NCBI RefSeq assembly: GCF_003254395.2
Contig: NC_037648.1
Location: 11,100,009-11,164,008, forward strand
Source of the DNA: Apis mellifera
Taxonomy: Eukaryota > Arthropoda > Insecta > Hymenoptera > Apidae
Reading direction: 5' to 3'
Length of the DNA stretch: 64,000 nt
The position numbers and the translations under genes are program-made. Below are positions 13,303 to 27,753 of this stretch, piece after piece; the first letter of the stretch is position 1, and each line of letters begins with the position of its first letter. Under the pieces are notes generated by a model. It was given only the letters and a program-made list of their open reading frames with translations. It searched no databases and was not told the origin of the DNA.

Positions 13303-15852
13303 ATGAAAAGAATAAAACTAAAGTTAAAAAATCCAAATCCATTATTTGAATGTTGGTTAGAAGAATGGAGAAAAGAAGCTGCATCCAGAAATTCCGATTT
13401 GCAATATCATTTTTCGAAAGCACTCGCTGCATTAAAAAAATATCCCCTACCATTAAAGTCTGGAAAAGATTGTATAATATTGCAACATTTTGGAAAAAAA
13501 TTATGCTCGATGTTAGATAGAAAACTCGAAGAATACAAAGCTCAGAATTCAGATTTAATAAATGCGAATGATTATACTTGTGAATATTGTAGCCACAACG
13601 AACAAAATGTAGTTAAAAGAAAATGTAAAGTTCAAACAACTACAGATGAAGATTTTGTACATCAACGAGTAAATATATTTTTTAATATATTTTTTAAATG
13701 TAAATATAATTAAATAAATTTATACATTAACAACTTAATTCATCTTTTATTTTAAGACAGAATTAATAACTTTTAATAATGTAAATTTATTGTCATGGAA
13801 TATAGAAAATTATGCTGTTTTATTGATTTTATATAAGAAATATCAAGATTCTTGTTATTCAGGTATATTATAAAGAATACTTTTAATTTTTGCATAAATA
13901 ATTTTTTATTTATAAATAATATACTTATATTTTATTTAATGTTAAAATTTGTTAGAATATGTTACGGAAGTAGATTTATTATCTGAAATAGAAGAATTAT
14001 GTGGTTTTGCAACAAAGACGTCAATTTTAGATTTATTTGAAAAAAAATTAATTTCCATGATATCTAATCATGAACCAATTAGGTAATGATAATTATTGAA
14101 TTTATATATAACATAAATTAACTATTAAAAATATATTAGCTATTAAAAACAATATAATTTATTTAGGTATAATCTTACAGAAGATGGTATAAATATTTCA
14201 AGAAAGATATGTGAAGTTACAAGCATTGATGCGAAATCAATAAATTCTTTTGAAATATTAAGTAAAATTCAAACATTTTTAGAGACATTGATCATAGAAA
14301 ACTTAGGACTTTCAACAAATAATTCGAACGAAAATATTAAAAGAGAATGTTCTAAGAATACACAAAATAAAAATTTAAATTTAGAACTTCCAACAAATAA
14401 ATTAAATATTGATAATATTGATAATACTAAAATACAAAAAGAATATTCTAAGATTATACAGGATAAAGATTCAAATAATTTTTCAAAAATATATAAATCC
14501 AAATCTGCAGAATGTATTATTATAAAAAATCATAGGGAAAAATTTGATAAGAATTTTGAAGAGCAAATATCTAAAAAAAATAATGATCTTATAGAAAATG
14601 TGCAAGAAAAAACAAAAAATTTACAAGATAAAAATCATGTGGATAATTTAGAAAATAAAACATATTCTATTGATAATTTTCAAAAAAATATTTATTTAGA
14701 ATCAAGTAAATTTGATATAATATTATTAGTAGATACACAAGAAACTTCTGGGTATGTTTCATTTTATTGAATTCTAATATAAAAAATTTAAAAATGTAAT
14801 TTTAATAATTTTTATATAGTGGTAAGACAAAACCTCAACATGATGCTACTATAAAGGAACTAACACAACTTGATGTATTATTTGAAATACGTCATTTAAA
14901 AGTTGGTGATTTTGCATGGATTGCTAGATGTAGAAGAAAAAAAATTGAGTTAATTTTACCTTATATAGTGGAAAGAAAACGGATAGATGATTTGAATGCA
15001 AGTATTATAGATGGAAGATTTCATGAACAGAAAGTAATATTATAATGAAATTATATTTATATTTACATATTTTTATATTATTTATGATTAAATAGAATTT
15101 TATCTTATATAGTACAGATTAAAACAATCTGGAATTACAAATCTCATCTATATAATAGAGGATTATGAGAAGAGTCAAAAATTACCAATAGCATATTCAT
15201 CTTTGATGCAAGCTTCTATTAATACTCTGATACAAGATGATTTTTCTTTAAAATACACTAAAAGTCATAAAGATTCTATGTTTTATTTATCATCATTAAC
15301 TAGAATTTTGATTAAAACTTTTAAAGTAATATTTCTTTTACAGATTCTTATATTTTAATTTATTTATTAATTTAATTTTAATTATCTCAAAAAAAAAATT
15401 TTTCTAGGATAAGAATTTAGTAGGTTGCAAAAAAGAAATTATTAAAGAAACAAATGTTAAATTGCTTCCTTCAAATATTTCAAATAATACTTGTAATCTC
15501 ATGGAATTCGAGGAATTTAATAAAGCAGCATCTAAACACAAGGTATAATTGCATATCAAATTTATATAATATATATTTCTCTGGTAATTATATTGATAAA
15601 TTTTTTTAGGTGTTTAAAGTAAATGAAATGTTTATCCGTCAATTATTACAATTAAAAGGAATGTCTGTAGATAAAGCTTTAGCAATTGTAGAACATTATC
15701 CAACGCCGCGATTGCTAATTGATGCTTTACATACATCTGACTGTGGAGAATTGTTATTAGCAAATATTCAATTTGGTAATAGAAAACGTCTTATAGGATC
15801 AGTAATTAGTAAAACAATTTATCAATTATATACAAAAAAACATTTTAATTAA
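13303..15852 (+). CDS. MUS81: Crossover junction endonuclease MUS81
   Basis: Catalytic subunit of the MUS81-EME1 structure-specific nuclease, which cuts stalled forks and recombination intermediates in the nucleus. Exons 13303-13668, 13757-13862, 13956-14082, 14167-14751, 14820-15033, 15113-15325, 15408-15542, 15610-15852 sum to 1989 nt (662 aa, against about 550 in human). The N-terminal helix-hairpin-helix region has NPLFECWLEEWRKEA and KKYPLPLKSGKDC. Exon 4 carries a long, low-complexity N/K/D/E-rich insert that explains the extra length, then ILLVDTQETSGG. The XPF-type nuclease core follows: KVGDFAWIAR and VERKRIDDL (the ERK-D metal-binding motif), then IIDGRFHEQK and RLKQSG. The last exon is the C-terminal HhH2 (QLLQLKGMSVDKALAIVEHYPTP in part). 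All active-site residues I can check are present. The start is the first ATG that yields the conserved N-terminus. Confidence 0.94.
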
Positions 15853-16376
15853 TGAATGAAATTTTATATAAATAGAAACAATTATTAAATATTTTTTGAT
15901 GTTATGCCTGTTTTTACATTTTTTTAATTTTTATTATTAACTTTTAATAAATTGACTTATCAATTATATCAGTCTTCTTTATGAAATTTATTGTATGTTA
16001 AACAATAAATACTTATTTTATATTTTAGTTTTTTTACGAATATTTTATCTATCTTTATTTTTATCTAAAAATATTTATATCTATATGAATTTCTAATATT
16101 ATATTTTATATTCTATATCTTTATAACATATCAATCTTAATTAAAATAACATTTATTTATTGAGAATACATAAATAACTTAAATAATGTGCACGAAATTA
16201 ATATTAACATATATATGATATAAATATAATTGATATTGATTAAATAATTTTTTTGAAGAAGTGTAAGAATTTCATTTGCACATATAATCGCTTTTACAAT
16301 TAGAAAGCGAAATACCAAATTGTTGATAAATCATTAGTATGTATGAATACATATTTTCGTATATAATAACGAAAAT
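15853..16376. other. Convergent 3' flank between MUS81 and the receptor array
   Basis: About 520 bp holding the 3' UTRs of MUS81 and the first odorant receptor. It contains AATAAA-like sequences and nothing else I recognise. Confidence 0.6.
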
Positions 16377-18613
16377 TATTCTCTTAGTGATAAAAACATC
16401 ATGAAATATGACATGCATGTTTTAATTGTCTTGAAATTAAAAAATTATAAGTTATTAGCTCTCGTTTATATTATTATTATAGTGACACATTTTTACATAT
16501 TAATTTTACGTACTATTCCAAAACTTTCAATTTTCATTTCGTATAATCCCGCTGCTGTTAATATACATGGTTTATTGGATCTAATTTGCATTATATGAAG
16601 CACTTTTTGAACTTTCATTGGTATTTTGTACCATTCAGAATCATATCTATTGTGAAATTCATAAATTTATTTTCAATTTTCTTTATTATATAAATATAAA
16701 AAACTTACATTTTATCAGCCAATTTTGAGCTTTGATTGAGTAACGTTTCTCCAGGCAAACTAATAGCGTATAAATGAAATTGTTGAGCTATAACGTAAAT
16801 AATAGCCCTGATGGCCTCTTTTGGTCGATCTAAAAATACAACTACCTAAAACATAAAAAGACTAATATATTTATTAATCATTTTTTATTCATTCAAATAA
16901 TTTTATTGCAAAATATAAATTTGAAAAATCTTTTATTGTAAAAGTAAATAAATATAATATATGTATTCTTACTTCAACGCATGTTACGCTGATAATCATT
17001 ATATTTAATCCCATCTGGATCAAATATAAATTTCTACAACACTTCTCGAGTACATCGTAAAGTCTTAAAACGAGACAAATAAAACTTTTAGTTTGAATTA
17101 AATTATTTGTTATTAATTATTAATTTTAAATAATTGGTACAGACTGAAGACATTTATAATGCATTATCACGCATTGTTTGAATTCTTCGTAATCAATGTT
17201 GCTTATGTTAGGTCCATTTTTTTCAATAGTATGAACTTTTGTTAATTTTTGAATCTGATACCTATATGCATTTATAATAAAGATTATTATTTAAAATTAT
17301 CAACATTAATAATATCTAACATTAATAAATGTAGGTAAATATTCAAGTTATAAAAAAGATATATAAGTTATATATTTGTTTTTTGATTACACATTATTAT
17401 TTAATACCACGTTGAACAATATTTACCCGCATGCTGCAAACAATCCGCAAGCATGATAAATAATAGAAATGTATAATGAATCTACTGAGATTATTATTAT
17501 CACAATAATAACTGCAGAACAAGATAAATGCATATACACAATATAAAAATATTCATAATTGTCTAGGATTATGTAATTAACATTAAATATATTTTGTCGT
17601 GAACGGGTTTCATTTAACGGTAAAATAACATCCAGAATGGGATTACATAAAGGAAGAAAAAGAAATATAACAAGAAATGTTAATAAAGTTCCTGGAAGAA
17701 ATATTTTTGTTATTGTATATTAAATTAATATTGCATAAAATATGTATGAGAAATTACTTCTGTGATCACTTACTCCTGTAGAGGAGTGCAAGTTTACTAC
17801 CATATTGAGTAAATTTGTCTAACATGATTAATTCTTCCTTTGATTCTAATAATTTCCAATCTTGCGCCAAAGAGTAAAATAAATTTTTAAACTACAATAT
17901 ATTTGATTATTTTGTGTATATAATTGCAAATTTGTGTCTATAAAATGATTTTTTTTCCAGTACCTGCATTTTGTTAGAATAGATATTTAATATCTTTATC
18001 ATGCTGGCAATTACTGTAATCACTTGAGGTATATTCTGAATGATGTTATCGAAATCTTTGTTACTTATGGCCTCCCATAATTGTATAGACTATCAAATTG
18101 TGAATTCCAGATATTGTGTAACAATATTACCTGATTATTTGCTTTATTTAAAGATTGTCAATTGCGAGATATTTTCTCACATTATTTTTTTTATTCATCG
18201 ATTAATAATTATTAAAAAATATGACATAATATGCTTTTCTTACCGTTGGACAAAGAAAGCTCATGCAAACGGAGATTATCATGATTATTATAATTATACT
18301 AATACTATTATTTTGATACGGATTTATCCCACAGATCGTTAAATATAATTTGAGCGTTTTATAATATGCAATATCGAATGCGTTATATTCTTGTTCGTTG
18401 CTCTTCTGTAACACTGAACATTGTCGTTTAAATTAAAAATTTTATCTAATTATTTACAAAAAAAGATAACTATTAAAATTATATATCATAATAAAATAAA
18501 ATATTTCAATTCCAATGCAATTTCTCGAACAAATAAAATGTTTATAACGAATATCGAATAGATAGAATTATTGCGATAAAATTATACCATAAAAATTATG
18601 ATATACTACTCAT
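16377..18613 (-). CDS. Odorant receptor, array member 1
   Basis: Insect 7-TM odorant receptor, a ligand-gated channel subunit that pairs with Orco in olfactory neurons. Ten exons on the minus strand: 18607-18613 (ATGAGTA), 18244-18413, 17964-18089, 17774-17891, 17427-17691, 17145-17261, 16973-17063, 16709-16845, 16514-16646, 16377-16430. The total is 1218 nt, 405 aa; intron phases are 1,0,0,1,2,2,0,2,0. Landmarks: FDIAYYKTLKLYL near the N-terminus, LDVILPLNETRSR in the long transmembrane exon, QQFHLYAISLPGETLL, SEWYKIPMKVQKVLHIMQ, and the C-terminal KTCMSYFMMFLSL. No stop or frameshift is seen. It is divergent from the others, being at the edge of the array. Exon 1 uses a less typical GTATAT donor and is the least certain exon. 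The ligand cannot be inferred. Confidence 0.88.
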
Positions 18614-19657
18614 TTTTCTCTTACTGTTTAGATTTACGAATTTTTGAAACGGGAAAACTACTCAAAAAAATCTATTGTAATCAATGTGGCAGCACACTGT
18701 TCATAAAACTGTTTCGATAAACATCGTCTAAACTCTTTTTTATAGAACCATAGAAAATAGAGATAATTAACTCACGATATTCTGTATCGATAAAAATGCA
18801 ATTTTCATTGTACAGGTATGTATTAAAGTATCATTTTTAAAATATGATATTATTATTTCGTAGATAAGAAAATAATAGCAGTGTCTAAGGCATCAATCGT
18901 GTTGGAAATCAATGACTTTGATTACTACTGAAATATTGATCTCTATAATTGAAATATAATGTTAGCGAAAATTTTTCATTCAATCAAAATCTTTGAAGTC
19001 TTTTGAATTTTTAAATGAAAACTGTATAACACATTTTCATCCAAGGTAAATTTCATTTACTGTGGTGTAGATATTCGCATTATACATTGTTCAAACTATT
19101 ATAACAATAGTAAGATGCAAAAATAGAACATTATACAAATAATTGGTAATTGCAAATCAATGTCAAAAATTCAAATAATATTTAAACAAGAGAATAAAAA
19201 AAATTCCAAAAAAAATCCTTCAGAAAAATTTTTCAAGGATGTGAAAAATACATCAAATAAAAATTATACTTATTGAGAAAAATAAAATAAAAATAAAAGA
19301 AATGTGAAGTATTGTACATCTATATACAATAATTTTTTCAATTTTAAAATTTCTTTCTTTTGAAAAGAAGAAAATGAAACAAGAATGTTATTATCTTGTA
19401 AGAATAATTATATAATGATTTTAATTAAATTATATATTCATTTAACATACATATTTGGGTAAGTTTTCTAATACAATTTATTATAATTTATTATTAAAAT
19501 ACATACTATCTATACATCGTACGGAAAATATGATTAAATAATTTTAATAAAATCATTTAAACTTTTCAACAATATATATATATATATATATATACATATA
19601 TATCAATCTGGACACAAAACAATGAAGTCATGAACTAAATATTTTTGTCATATATAC
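18614..19657. promoter_or_regulatory. Spacer with upstream module of receptor 1
   Basis: About 1 kb between receptors 1 and 2. Near 18862-18950 it has the shared receptor upstream block (GTAGATAAGAAAATAAT ... TGAAATATTGATC), about 250 bp before the ATG. A (TA)n tract lies near 19570-19602. No gene seen. Confidence 0.5.
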
Positions 19658-21771
19658 TTATTTCTTTAGTGACATTAACATCGTGAAATATGACATGCAA
19701 GTTTTAAAGGTCTTAAAATAAAAATGACCGTATAAATGTTAATAAATATGAATTACAAATAATAATTCTATAATTATTACATACTATTCCGAAATTTTCC
19801 ATGTTCATTTCGTACAATCCGCCCGCTGTCAATGAACACGGCTTTTTACTCCTTAGTTGCATCATGTGGAGTACTTTTTGAATTTTTACTGGTATTCCGT
19901 ACCATGTAGAACTATATCTGTTATATGATATAAAAAAAAAGAAAAAGAAAAAGAAAAAAGAAAGAAAGATTATACATGTACGAGTTTACAATATGTACAT
20001 ATACACACATTAAATACATACATATTATTTGCCAATTCTGTACAATGATCCAGAAGTACCTGTCCAGGTAAGCTGATTACAAACAAATGAAATTGCTCAG
20101 CTCCGAGAAATACAGCAGTTCTAATCGCTTCTTCCGGTCTGTCTAGATTTACGACTGTCTGAAAAATAAAACTATCCATTAGATAAGATTTTTTTCTTAT
20201 TTTTTGATCTCTTTTCCTTCTCTTTAGATTTTTTTTCTTTACTTGGACAGCTGTCACGCTTATACCCATCATATTTAATCCAACTTGAATTAAATAACTA
20301 TTTCGACTGCTTTCGTTCAGAATATTGTAAAACCTCAAAATATGAGAAAAAACTAATTAGTTCAAGAAGAAGTATTTGACAATATATTAATTAATACGAA
20401 TTATCTAAAAATTTGAGGAATACAAACTGAAGGGCTTTATCATGAATGGTTATGCAATTTTTAAGCTGTTCATATGTGTAATTTTCTGAAATAATTCTGT
20501 CGTTGAACAGATTTTGATATTTGGTCGCTTCTTGAACTTTATACCTGTATGGGTAACAATAAGATTTAGAAAAAGTAAATATAAATTTAAATAGAAATTA
20601 GTGGATATTTACCCACACATCGCAAACATTCCGCTGCTGTGATGAATTATAATCATGTACAGCGAATCTACAGTAACTATGATCATTACAACAATGATGG
20701 ATCCCCAAGCTAACTGCAAATATATGTAAAAGAAATAATCATTATGGTTAAAGATCAAATAATTAACTCTAAACAATTGCTGTCTCGGACGAGTTTCGTT
20801 TAATGGATGAACAATATCCAGGAAAGGAAAAATCAGTGGTACGAGTAAAAATAATACCATGAAGGATAACAATGTATCTGAAAAGATAAAGGATAAAAGA
20901 TTGATTCTTACTTATTTTTTTTTTAAATAATTAAGAATCAAAAGAGGAAAATATTAAGATGCAAAAACTTACTTACTTCGATATAACTGTGCCATTTTAC
21001 TACCTTTTATGGTAATTTCTTCAAGAACATGAAATTGATTATTTAACTCAAACTTCTCCCATTCTTTTGTTATAAATTCAAACAATTTTTTAAACTATAA
21101 CGCAATAGATGTTTGTCCAGTTAAGATATGAATTTTTATACTACTTGAAAAAAAATTAAGTTTGAATGATGTTAATTTCACTTACATTTTCTCTGTTGAA
21201 ATGAATATTCAAAAGTTTAACGACACTCGTTGCAGCCGCGATCAAATGGGGCAGACACTCGATCACTGCATCCATATTTTTATCACGTAATGACGTGTAT
21301 AATTCTAATGACTAATGAATTCCAGGTCCCATCGTTTAACAACATTACCTGATTACTTACTTCATTTCATAGAATTCATTCAATTTTTACATTTCACCTA
21401 AGAAGTATTTCTAAAATATTCAACATAACATTTCTTACCGTTGGAATAAGAATACCAGAAATACTAGCCACCATTACAATTACAATAATATTTCTGAATC
21501 CATCTCTTTGGCGTGGATCTTGTCCCAAAAATTTCATGTATTTCTCGAGCAGTTTATAATAAGGAATATCAAATATATTGATACATTTGTTTCTGGTCTT
21601 CTGAAATACTGAATAATATTTAAATTTGAATAAATTTTTAAAAGTTATTTAGCTTGTTGACATATTTCAAATGTAAAAAAATGATAGACAATATTTTCAA
21701 TCTTTTCTATAAATTTATAAATTTTTAATATATATAACTTATAAATTTTATCCTTTTCTCTTACCATCCAT
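19658..21771 (-). CDS. Odorant receptor, array member 2
   Basis: Intact ten-exon insect odorant receptor. Exon 1 is ATGGATG at 21765-21771; the remaining exons lie at about 21441-21609, 21186-21311, 20977-21094, 20612-20879, 20427-20545, 20246-20335, 20023-20159, 19789-19918 and 19658-19711. Reading: MDVFQKTRNKC, FDIPYYKLLEKYMKFLGQDP, then the transmembrane exon with LDIVHPLNETRPRQQLFRV and YLQLAWGSIIVV, FYNILNESSRNSYLIQVGLN, LDRPEEAIRTAVFLGAEQFH, SLPGQVLLDHCTELANN, STWYGIPVKIQKVLHMMQ, and the C-terminal KTCMSYFTMLMSLKK. No disabling change is seen. The intron near 19929-19968 holds an A/G purine run. Expected in the dendritic membrane of antennal neurons with Orco; ligand unknown. Confidence 0.92.
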
Positions 21772-22614
21772 ATTTCCAGGTATGTAACCGATATAGAAGC
21801 GGTAGTCGTATCAAGAGGATGAATATCCTTCTTTTTGAAATGGAAGAAATCAATTTGACGAATGCAATTATAGTAGACATTTGATGATGTATGACTCGAT
21901 GTGAGTAACCGTAGTTATTAGGCATAATTTCGAATCTTATACGACAAGTATGCATCATTGCCCATTTAAATTAATTGACGTTCTGCATAATTGTATCGTA
22001 GATAAGAAAATGATAGTTCTCTACGGTTATATTGACGCCTGCCACTTATACTGAAAATCGAACATCTATGATTATCCTGAAATATTGATTGCTATGGCTG
22101 CGCCACACAATATGGCATTCGTTAAACAATTTGGTAACAGACAAATTATTATGTATTTAAATTATTAAATTCTAAAAAAAAAAAAAAACATCATTTCTAT
22201 CTCTGCTTGCAATGTGTTCCAGCAATATTAATTTTTTCTACTTCCAAGCGTGGACTCTCTTTGTCAAAATCAGTGGAACATCAATTATTTGCGAATGGAT
22301 ATGGATAATATAAACAATTTTACAAAAATATTTGTAAAATATATTTATCCGCATTCACGTATCATTTTTTTCTTGCTAAAATTTCACAACTTTATTAGTG
22401 GAAAGAAAAAATTTTCTAGAATGATAATTATCTTGGTCAATATGGTATTCCAAAAATTTGAAGATTGGAGATTCTTGAGGTAATTTCAAGCAACATTTTT
22501 CTTTGCAACAATATTATTAATTATATTTATTACTATTCACTTATCCTTATTTAATTTGTATAGAAAATATAATATATTTATATCATAATATATTTTCGAT
22601 AACGTAGAATTTCA
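21772..22614. promoter_or_regulatory. Spacer with upstream module of receptor 2
   Basis: The shared upstream block sits at about 21998-22097 (GTAGATAAGAAAATGATAG ... ATCTATGATTATCCTGAAATATTGATT). Closer to the next gene is sequence shared with the spacer before receptor 4's 3' end. No coding sequence is supported. Confidence 0.5.
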
Positions 22615-24658
22615 TTATTTCAGCGACATTATCATTGTGAAATACGACATACACGTTTTAAAGGTCTTGAAAAGAAAAGGATTGTAAGTAATAATTTATA
22701 TAATACAACTATATTAGTGTTATATTTATACGTACTGTGCCGAAATTTTCTATGTTCATTTCATACAATCCACCTGCCGACAACGTACATAATTTCTTAC
22801 TCCTTATTTGCATTACGTAGAGTACTTTTTGAATTCGCACAGGTACTCTATACCATATGCAACTGTATCTGTTATATAATATCGTTACATTTGTACTTGT
22901 TAGAATAATTTACTATTTATTTTTGCATAGAGTGAACACGTACATATTATTTGAAAACTCAGAGCAATGATCCAAGAGTACTTGCCCAGGTAAACTGAGT
23001 ACGAATAAATGAAATTGATTAGCTCCGCAAAATACAGCGCTTCTAATTGCTTCCTCTGGTCTATCCAAATTTACAACTGCCTGTAAAATAATAGGTATGT
23101 TGATAATCTTTTCAATTTAATTGTTTGATTTTATTGATTAAATTGATTTTTACTTGGACAGCTGTCGCGCTTATGGCCAACATATTTAACCCAACTTGAA
23201 TAAGATAACTATTTCGATTGCTTTCATTCAGAATATTATAAAACCTCAAAATTTAACGCAATGAATGAATTAGTTATTACAATTATTTGAAACGTGTATT
23301 TTATTGTTACTTGATAAATACAAACTGGATAGCTTCATCGTGAGTGATCACACAATTCCTGATTTGTTCGTATGTGTAATTATTTGAAACAATTTTATTG
23401 AGTGATTTTGCATTTCCTGTTACTTGTTGTACTTGGTATCTTTATAAAAATAGACATACAATTTATTTATAATGAGAAATATTAGATTATTTATATATTA
23501 TTGTATATTTTGTTATAGCTCGATTATATTTACCCGCAAACTGTAAATAATGCGCTGCAATGATGAATTATAAGAATCAACAATGAATCTACGGCAACTA
23601 TGGTTACTACAACCATGATCGATCCCCAAGCAAGTTGCAAATATACGTAGAAAAAATAATTATCATCGTTAAAAAATAAATAATTAACTTTGAGTAGTTG
23701 TTGTCGTGGTCGAGTTTCGTTTAATGGAAGAACGATGTCCAATATGGGAGAAAGTAATGGAATCAGTAGGAACAATATCAAAGCTGTCAATAATGCACCT
23801 AAAAAATATACTTGATGATCATTACAATTATTTAATCTCAGAAAAGTATATCTAACTTTTCAGAAACTAAATAATTAATCTTAATTTAATTCTGGCACAA
23901 TTGACAAATTAAAAATCTAAAAAAACTATAATATACTTCGGTATAATTGCGCCATTTTGTTTCCTTGTATAATAGTATTATCAAGAATATGCAATTCGTT
24001 GTTTAATTTCAGCTTGTCCCATTCACTTGCCACAAATTGAAATAATTTGTCAAACTGGAAAAAATATATTATTCTAAGAAAAAATTCTTTTGTATAATTA
24101 AAAAATTACTTACGTTTTCCCTATAGAAATATATATTTAATATTTTAACGGCACTAATGGTAGCTGCGATAAAATGTGGTAGACCCTCGATCACTGCATC
24201 CATATTCTTGTCACATAACGACGTATACAACTCTATTGACTAATGATTTCAATTGTTTAACGTTACCTTTATTTTATTACGTAGAATTCACTCGCTTTAG
24301 TTTTCTTATTTCTATAAAATGTGATTTCCTTACCGTTGGAACAATATTGCCCGAAATACTAATCACCACCACTGTTACTATAAAATTTCTGAACTCATTC
24401 TTTAAACGCGGATCTTGTCCCAGAAGTTGAAAGTATTTCTCGACCATTTTATAGTAAGGAATATCAAATATTTCGGGATACTGTCTTTCGGTTTTCTGAA
24501 ATACTGAGTAACTTAAGTTTAAATATAATAAAAGTTACTCTTTGCTATTTTAAATATAACGAGAAAAAATGATTAACATAATATCAATATATTTTTAATT
24601 TGTAAAAAAATTAAATATTTCATTATATAAATTATATTCTGTTTCTCTTACTATCCAT
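22615..24658 (-). CDS. Odorant receptor, array member 3
   Basis: Intact ten-exon odorant receptor. Exon 1 is ATGGATA at 24652-24658; other exons at about 24335-24504, 24117-24239, 23939-24056, 23534-23797, 23325-23440, 23157-23244, 22945-23081, 22737-22869 and 22615-22665. Reading starts MDIFQKTERQYPEIFDIPYY, continues through LDIVLPLNETRPRQQLLKV, SLPGQVLLDHCSEFSNN and IWYRVPVRIQKVLYVMQ, and ends KTCMSYFTMIMSLK. It is the closest relative of member 4: exons, introns and part of the downstream flank align over long stretches, indicating a recent tandem duplication. Function as for other receptors; ligand unknown. Confidence 0.92.
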
Positions 24659-25500
24659 ATTTCCAGTATTGCAGTACTATCGTAGAAACAATCGTCGTTT
24701 GAATCTTCTTCCTTCCAGAATGGAAGAAATCAATCTGATAAATGCAATTAAACTCGACATTTGATGATACACTATGCATCTAACCGAATATATAATTTTT
24801 AAGTATAATTTCGATTCGTTTCTTTATACGACAGGTATACATCATTGCATACTTAAATTAATCGGCATTGTGCGACAATTGTATTATAGATAAGAAAATG
24901 ATAATTCTACGGTTGTATTGACACTTGCCACTTATGTTGAAAATCGAACATCTACGATTATCCTGAAATATTGATTCCTATGGTTGCAATATGGCACTCG
25001 CTAAACATTCGGTGATAGACAAAAGATTTACAAATTATTGTGCATTGAAAATTATTAAATTCTAAAAAAATTATCTCTAAACAGTGGTGTTCCAATAATA
25101 CAAATTTCTTCGACCTCCAAATATGAGTTCCCCTTGTTGGATTCAGTCGAACATTGTTATTTGCAAAATGTGGATAGTATGGATAACTTTACAAAAGTAT
25201 TTCTAAAACTATCATTTCTTCTCGTTAAAATTTAAAAATTCTATTTTCAGTTCATCATAAGTGAAACTAATTCTAAAACTAATGAAATGTTGATTAATTC
25301 ATTATTTTGATATGATTTTCTTATGGTAATATATAATCTTTTTTACACATTTAAATATTACAGCATTTATATGTTTGATAAAGTCATTTATAATTATTTA
25401 ACAATAGATACAATAATTATGTTACTACTATTATTCACATCCTTATTTATTTTATAGATAGAAAATATAATATATTTTCGATATGGATAACGTAGAATCA
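24659..25500. promoter_or_regulatory. Spacer with upstream module of receptor 3
   Basis: The shared upstream block lies at about 24889-24980 (TAGATAAGAAAATGATAATT ... ATCTACGATTATCCTGAAATATTGATT). The rest is AT-rich without a gene. Confidence 0.5.
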
Positions 25501-27753
25501 TTATTTCAGCGACATTATCATTGTGAAATACGACATGCACGTTTTAAAAGTCTTGAAAAGAAAATGATTGTAAGTAATAATTCATATAATACAACTATAT
25601 TAGCTTTATATTCGTACGTACTATGCCGAAATTTTCTATGTTCATTTCATACAATCCACCTGCCGACAACGTACATAATTTCTTACTCCTTATTTGCATT
25701 ATGTAGAGTACTTTTTGAATTCGTACAGGTGCTCTATACCATATGCAACTGTATCTGTTATATAATATCGTTATATTAGTACTTGTTAGAATAATTTACT
25801 ATTTATTTTTACATAGAGTGAACGCATACATATTATTTGAAAACTCAGAGCAATGATCCAAGAGTACTTGTCCAGGTAAACTGAGTACGAATAAATGGAA
25901 TTGATTAGCCCCGCAAAATACAGCGCTTCTAATTGCTTCCTCTGGTCTATCCAAATTTACGACTGCCTGTAAAATAATAGGTATGTTGATGATCTTTTCA
26001 ACTATTCAATTTAATCGTTTGATTTTATTGATTAAATTGATTTTTACTTGGACAGCTGTCGCGCTTATGGCCAACATATTTAACCCAACTTGAATAAGAT
26101 AACTATTTCGATTACTTTCATTCAGAATATTATAAAACCTCAAAATTTAACGCAATGAATGAATTAGTTATTACAATTATTTGAAACGTGTATTTTATTG
26201 TTAATTTGATAAATACAAACTGGATGGCTTCATCGTGCATGATCACGCAATTCTTGATTTGTTCGTACGTATAATTATTTAAAACAGTTCCGTTAAACGA
26301 TTTCGCATTGCTTATTACTTTTTGCACTTGGTATCTGGTATTTATGATGAAAAATATATATTTTATAAAAAAATAAATATTTATAAGAAGAGATATAACA
26401 TTATATACTTATATATACTTGTATGTTTTTTGTAGCATGATCATATTTACCCGCAAACTGTAAATAATCCGCTGCAATGATGAATTATGAGAATCAATAA
26501 TGAATCTACGGCAACTGAGGTCACCACAACTATAATTGATCCCCAAGCAAGTTGCAAATATACGTAGAAAAAATAATCGTCATCGTTAAAAACCAAATAA
26601 TTAACTTTGAGAAGTTGTTGTCGTGGGCGAGTTTCATTCAATGGAAGAAATACGTCTAACATAGGAGAAATTAATGGAATCAATAAGAACAATACCAAAG
26701 CTATCAACAGTGCACCTAAAAGGTATATACTTAATAATTTAATTTGCAAAATATTAATAAAAATGATGTTATTTAATAATTATGGTAATCAAAAGCAAAA
26801 TTGATCAAAACTTTAAATTAAAAATCGTTAATTAATTCTAATTCAGTATCAAATATATATCTAAATTTTTTCAAAACAATTTGTCGGAAATTAAATAATT
26901 AAATTTGACAAAATTTACGATCAATTTTGCTTCTGGAACAATTCACAAATTAAAAATCTAAAAAATTATAATATACTGCGATATAAGTGTGCTGTTCTGT
27001 TTCCTCTTATAATGGTTTTATCGAGAATATGCAATTCATTGTTTAATTTCAGCTTGTTCCACTCATTTGTTACAAATTGAAATAATTTGTCAAACTGGAA
27101 AATAATATATTTTTTGAAAAAATATATTATTCTAAGAAAAAATTTTTTTGTATAATTAAAAAAAATTACTTACGTTTTCCCTATAGAAATATACATTCAA
27201 TATTTTAACAGCACTGATGGTAGCTGCGATAAAATGTGGTAGACCCTCGATCACTGCGTCCATATTCTTGTCACATAACGATGTATATAACTCTATTGAC
27301 TAATGATTTCAATTGTTTAACGTTACCTTTATTTTATTACGTAGAAATTCACTCGATTCACTTTCCTCATTTCTATAAAATGTTCAACGTGATTTCCTTA
27401 CCGTTGGAACAATATTGCCCGAAATACTAATCACCACCACTGTTACTATAAAATTTCTGAACTCATTCTTTAAACGCGGATCTTGCCCCAAAAGTTGAAA
27501 ATATTTCTCGACCATTTTATAGTAAGGAATGTCAAATATATCGGGACACTGTCTTCTGGTTTTCTGAAATACTAAATGTCTTAAATTTAAATTAATTTCA
27601 CTACAATTCGTAATTGTAGTCGTTTTAAATATCAGAAATATAATTAATATAAAATTAATAACGTTATTTATGATTATGAAACTAAAAAAAAAAAAAAACA
27701 AAAAATTATTTTGTTACATTCTGCTCTTGTTTTTTTTTTTTCTTACTATTCAT
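25501..27753 (-). CDS. Odorant receptor, array member 4
   Basis: Intact ten-exon odorant receptor and the near-duplicate of member 3. Exon 1 reads ATGAATA at 27747-27753, so the protein begins MNIFQKTRRQCPDIFDIPYY. Other exons at about 27403-27572, 27177-27299, 26977-27097, 26450-26714, 26218-26336, 26050-26135, 25830-25966, 25622-25755 and 25501-25551. It contains LDVFLPLNETRPRQQLLKV, YLQLAWGSIIVVV, NNYTYEQIKNCVIMHDEAIQ, LDRPEEAIRSAVFCGANQFH and the same KTCMSYFTMIMSLK tail as member 3. No stop or frameshift is seen. Divergence from member 3 is greatest in the exon-4 region and in the N-terminal exon. Confidence 0.92.

Noticed and set aside
24176..27430. Plus-strand open frames in the receptor array (for example 24176-24430, 25483-25779, 27236-27430)
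   Set aside because: They are antisense to receptor exons 2-3 and 9-10 and recur only because the genes are duplicated.
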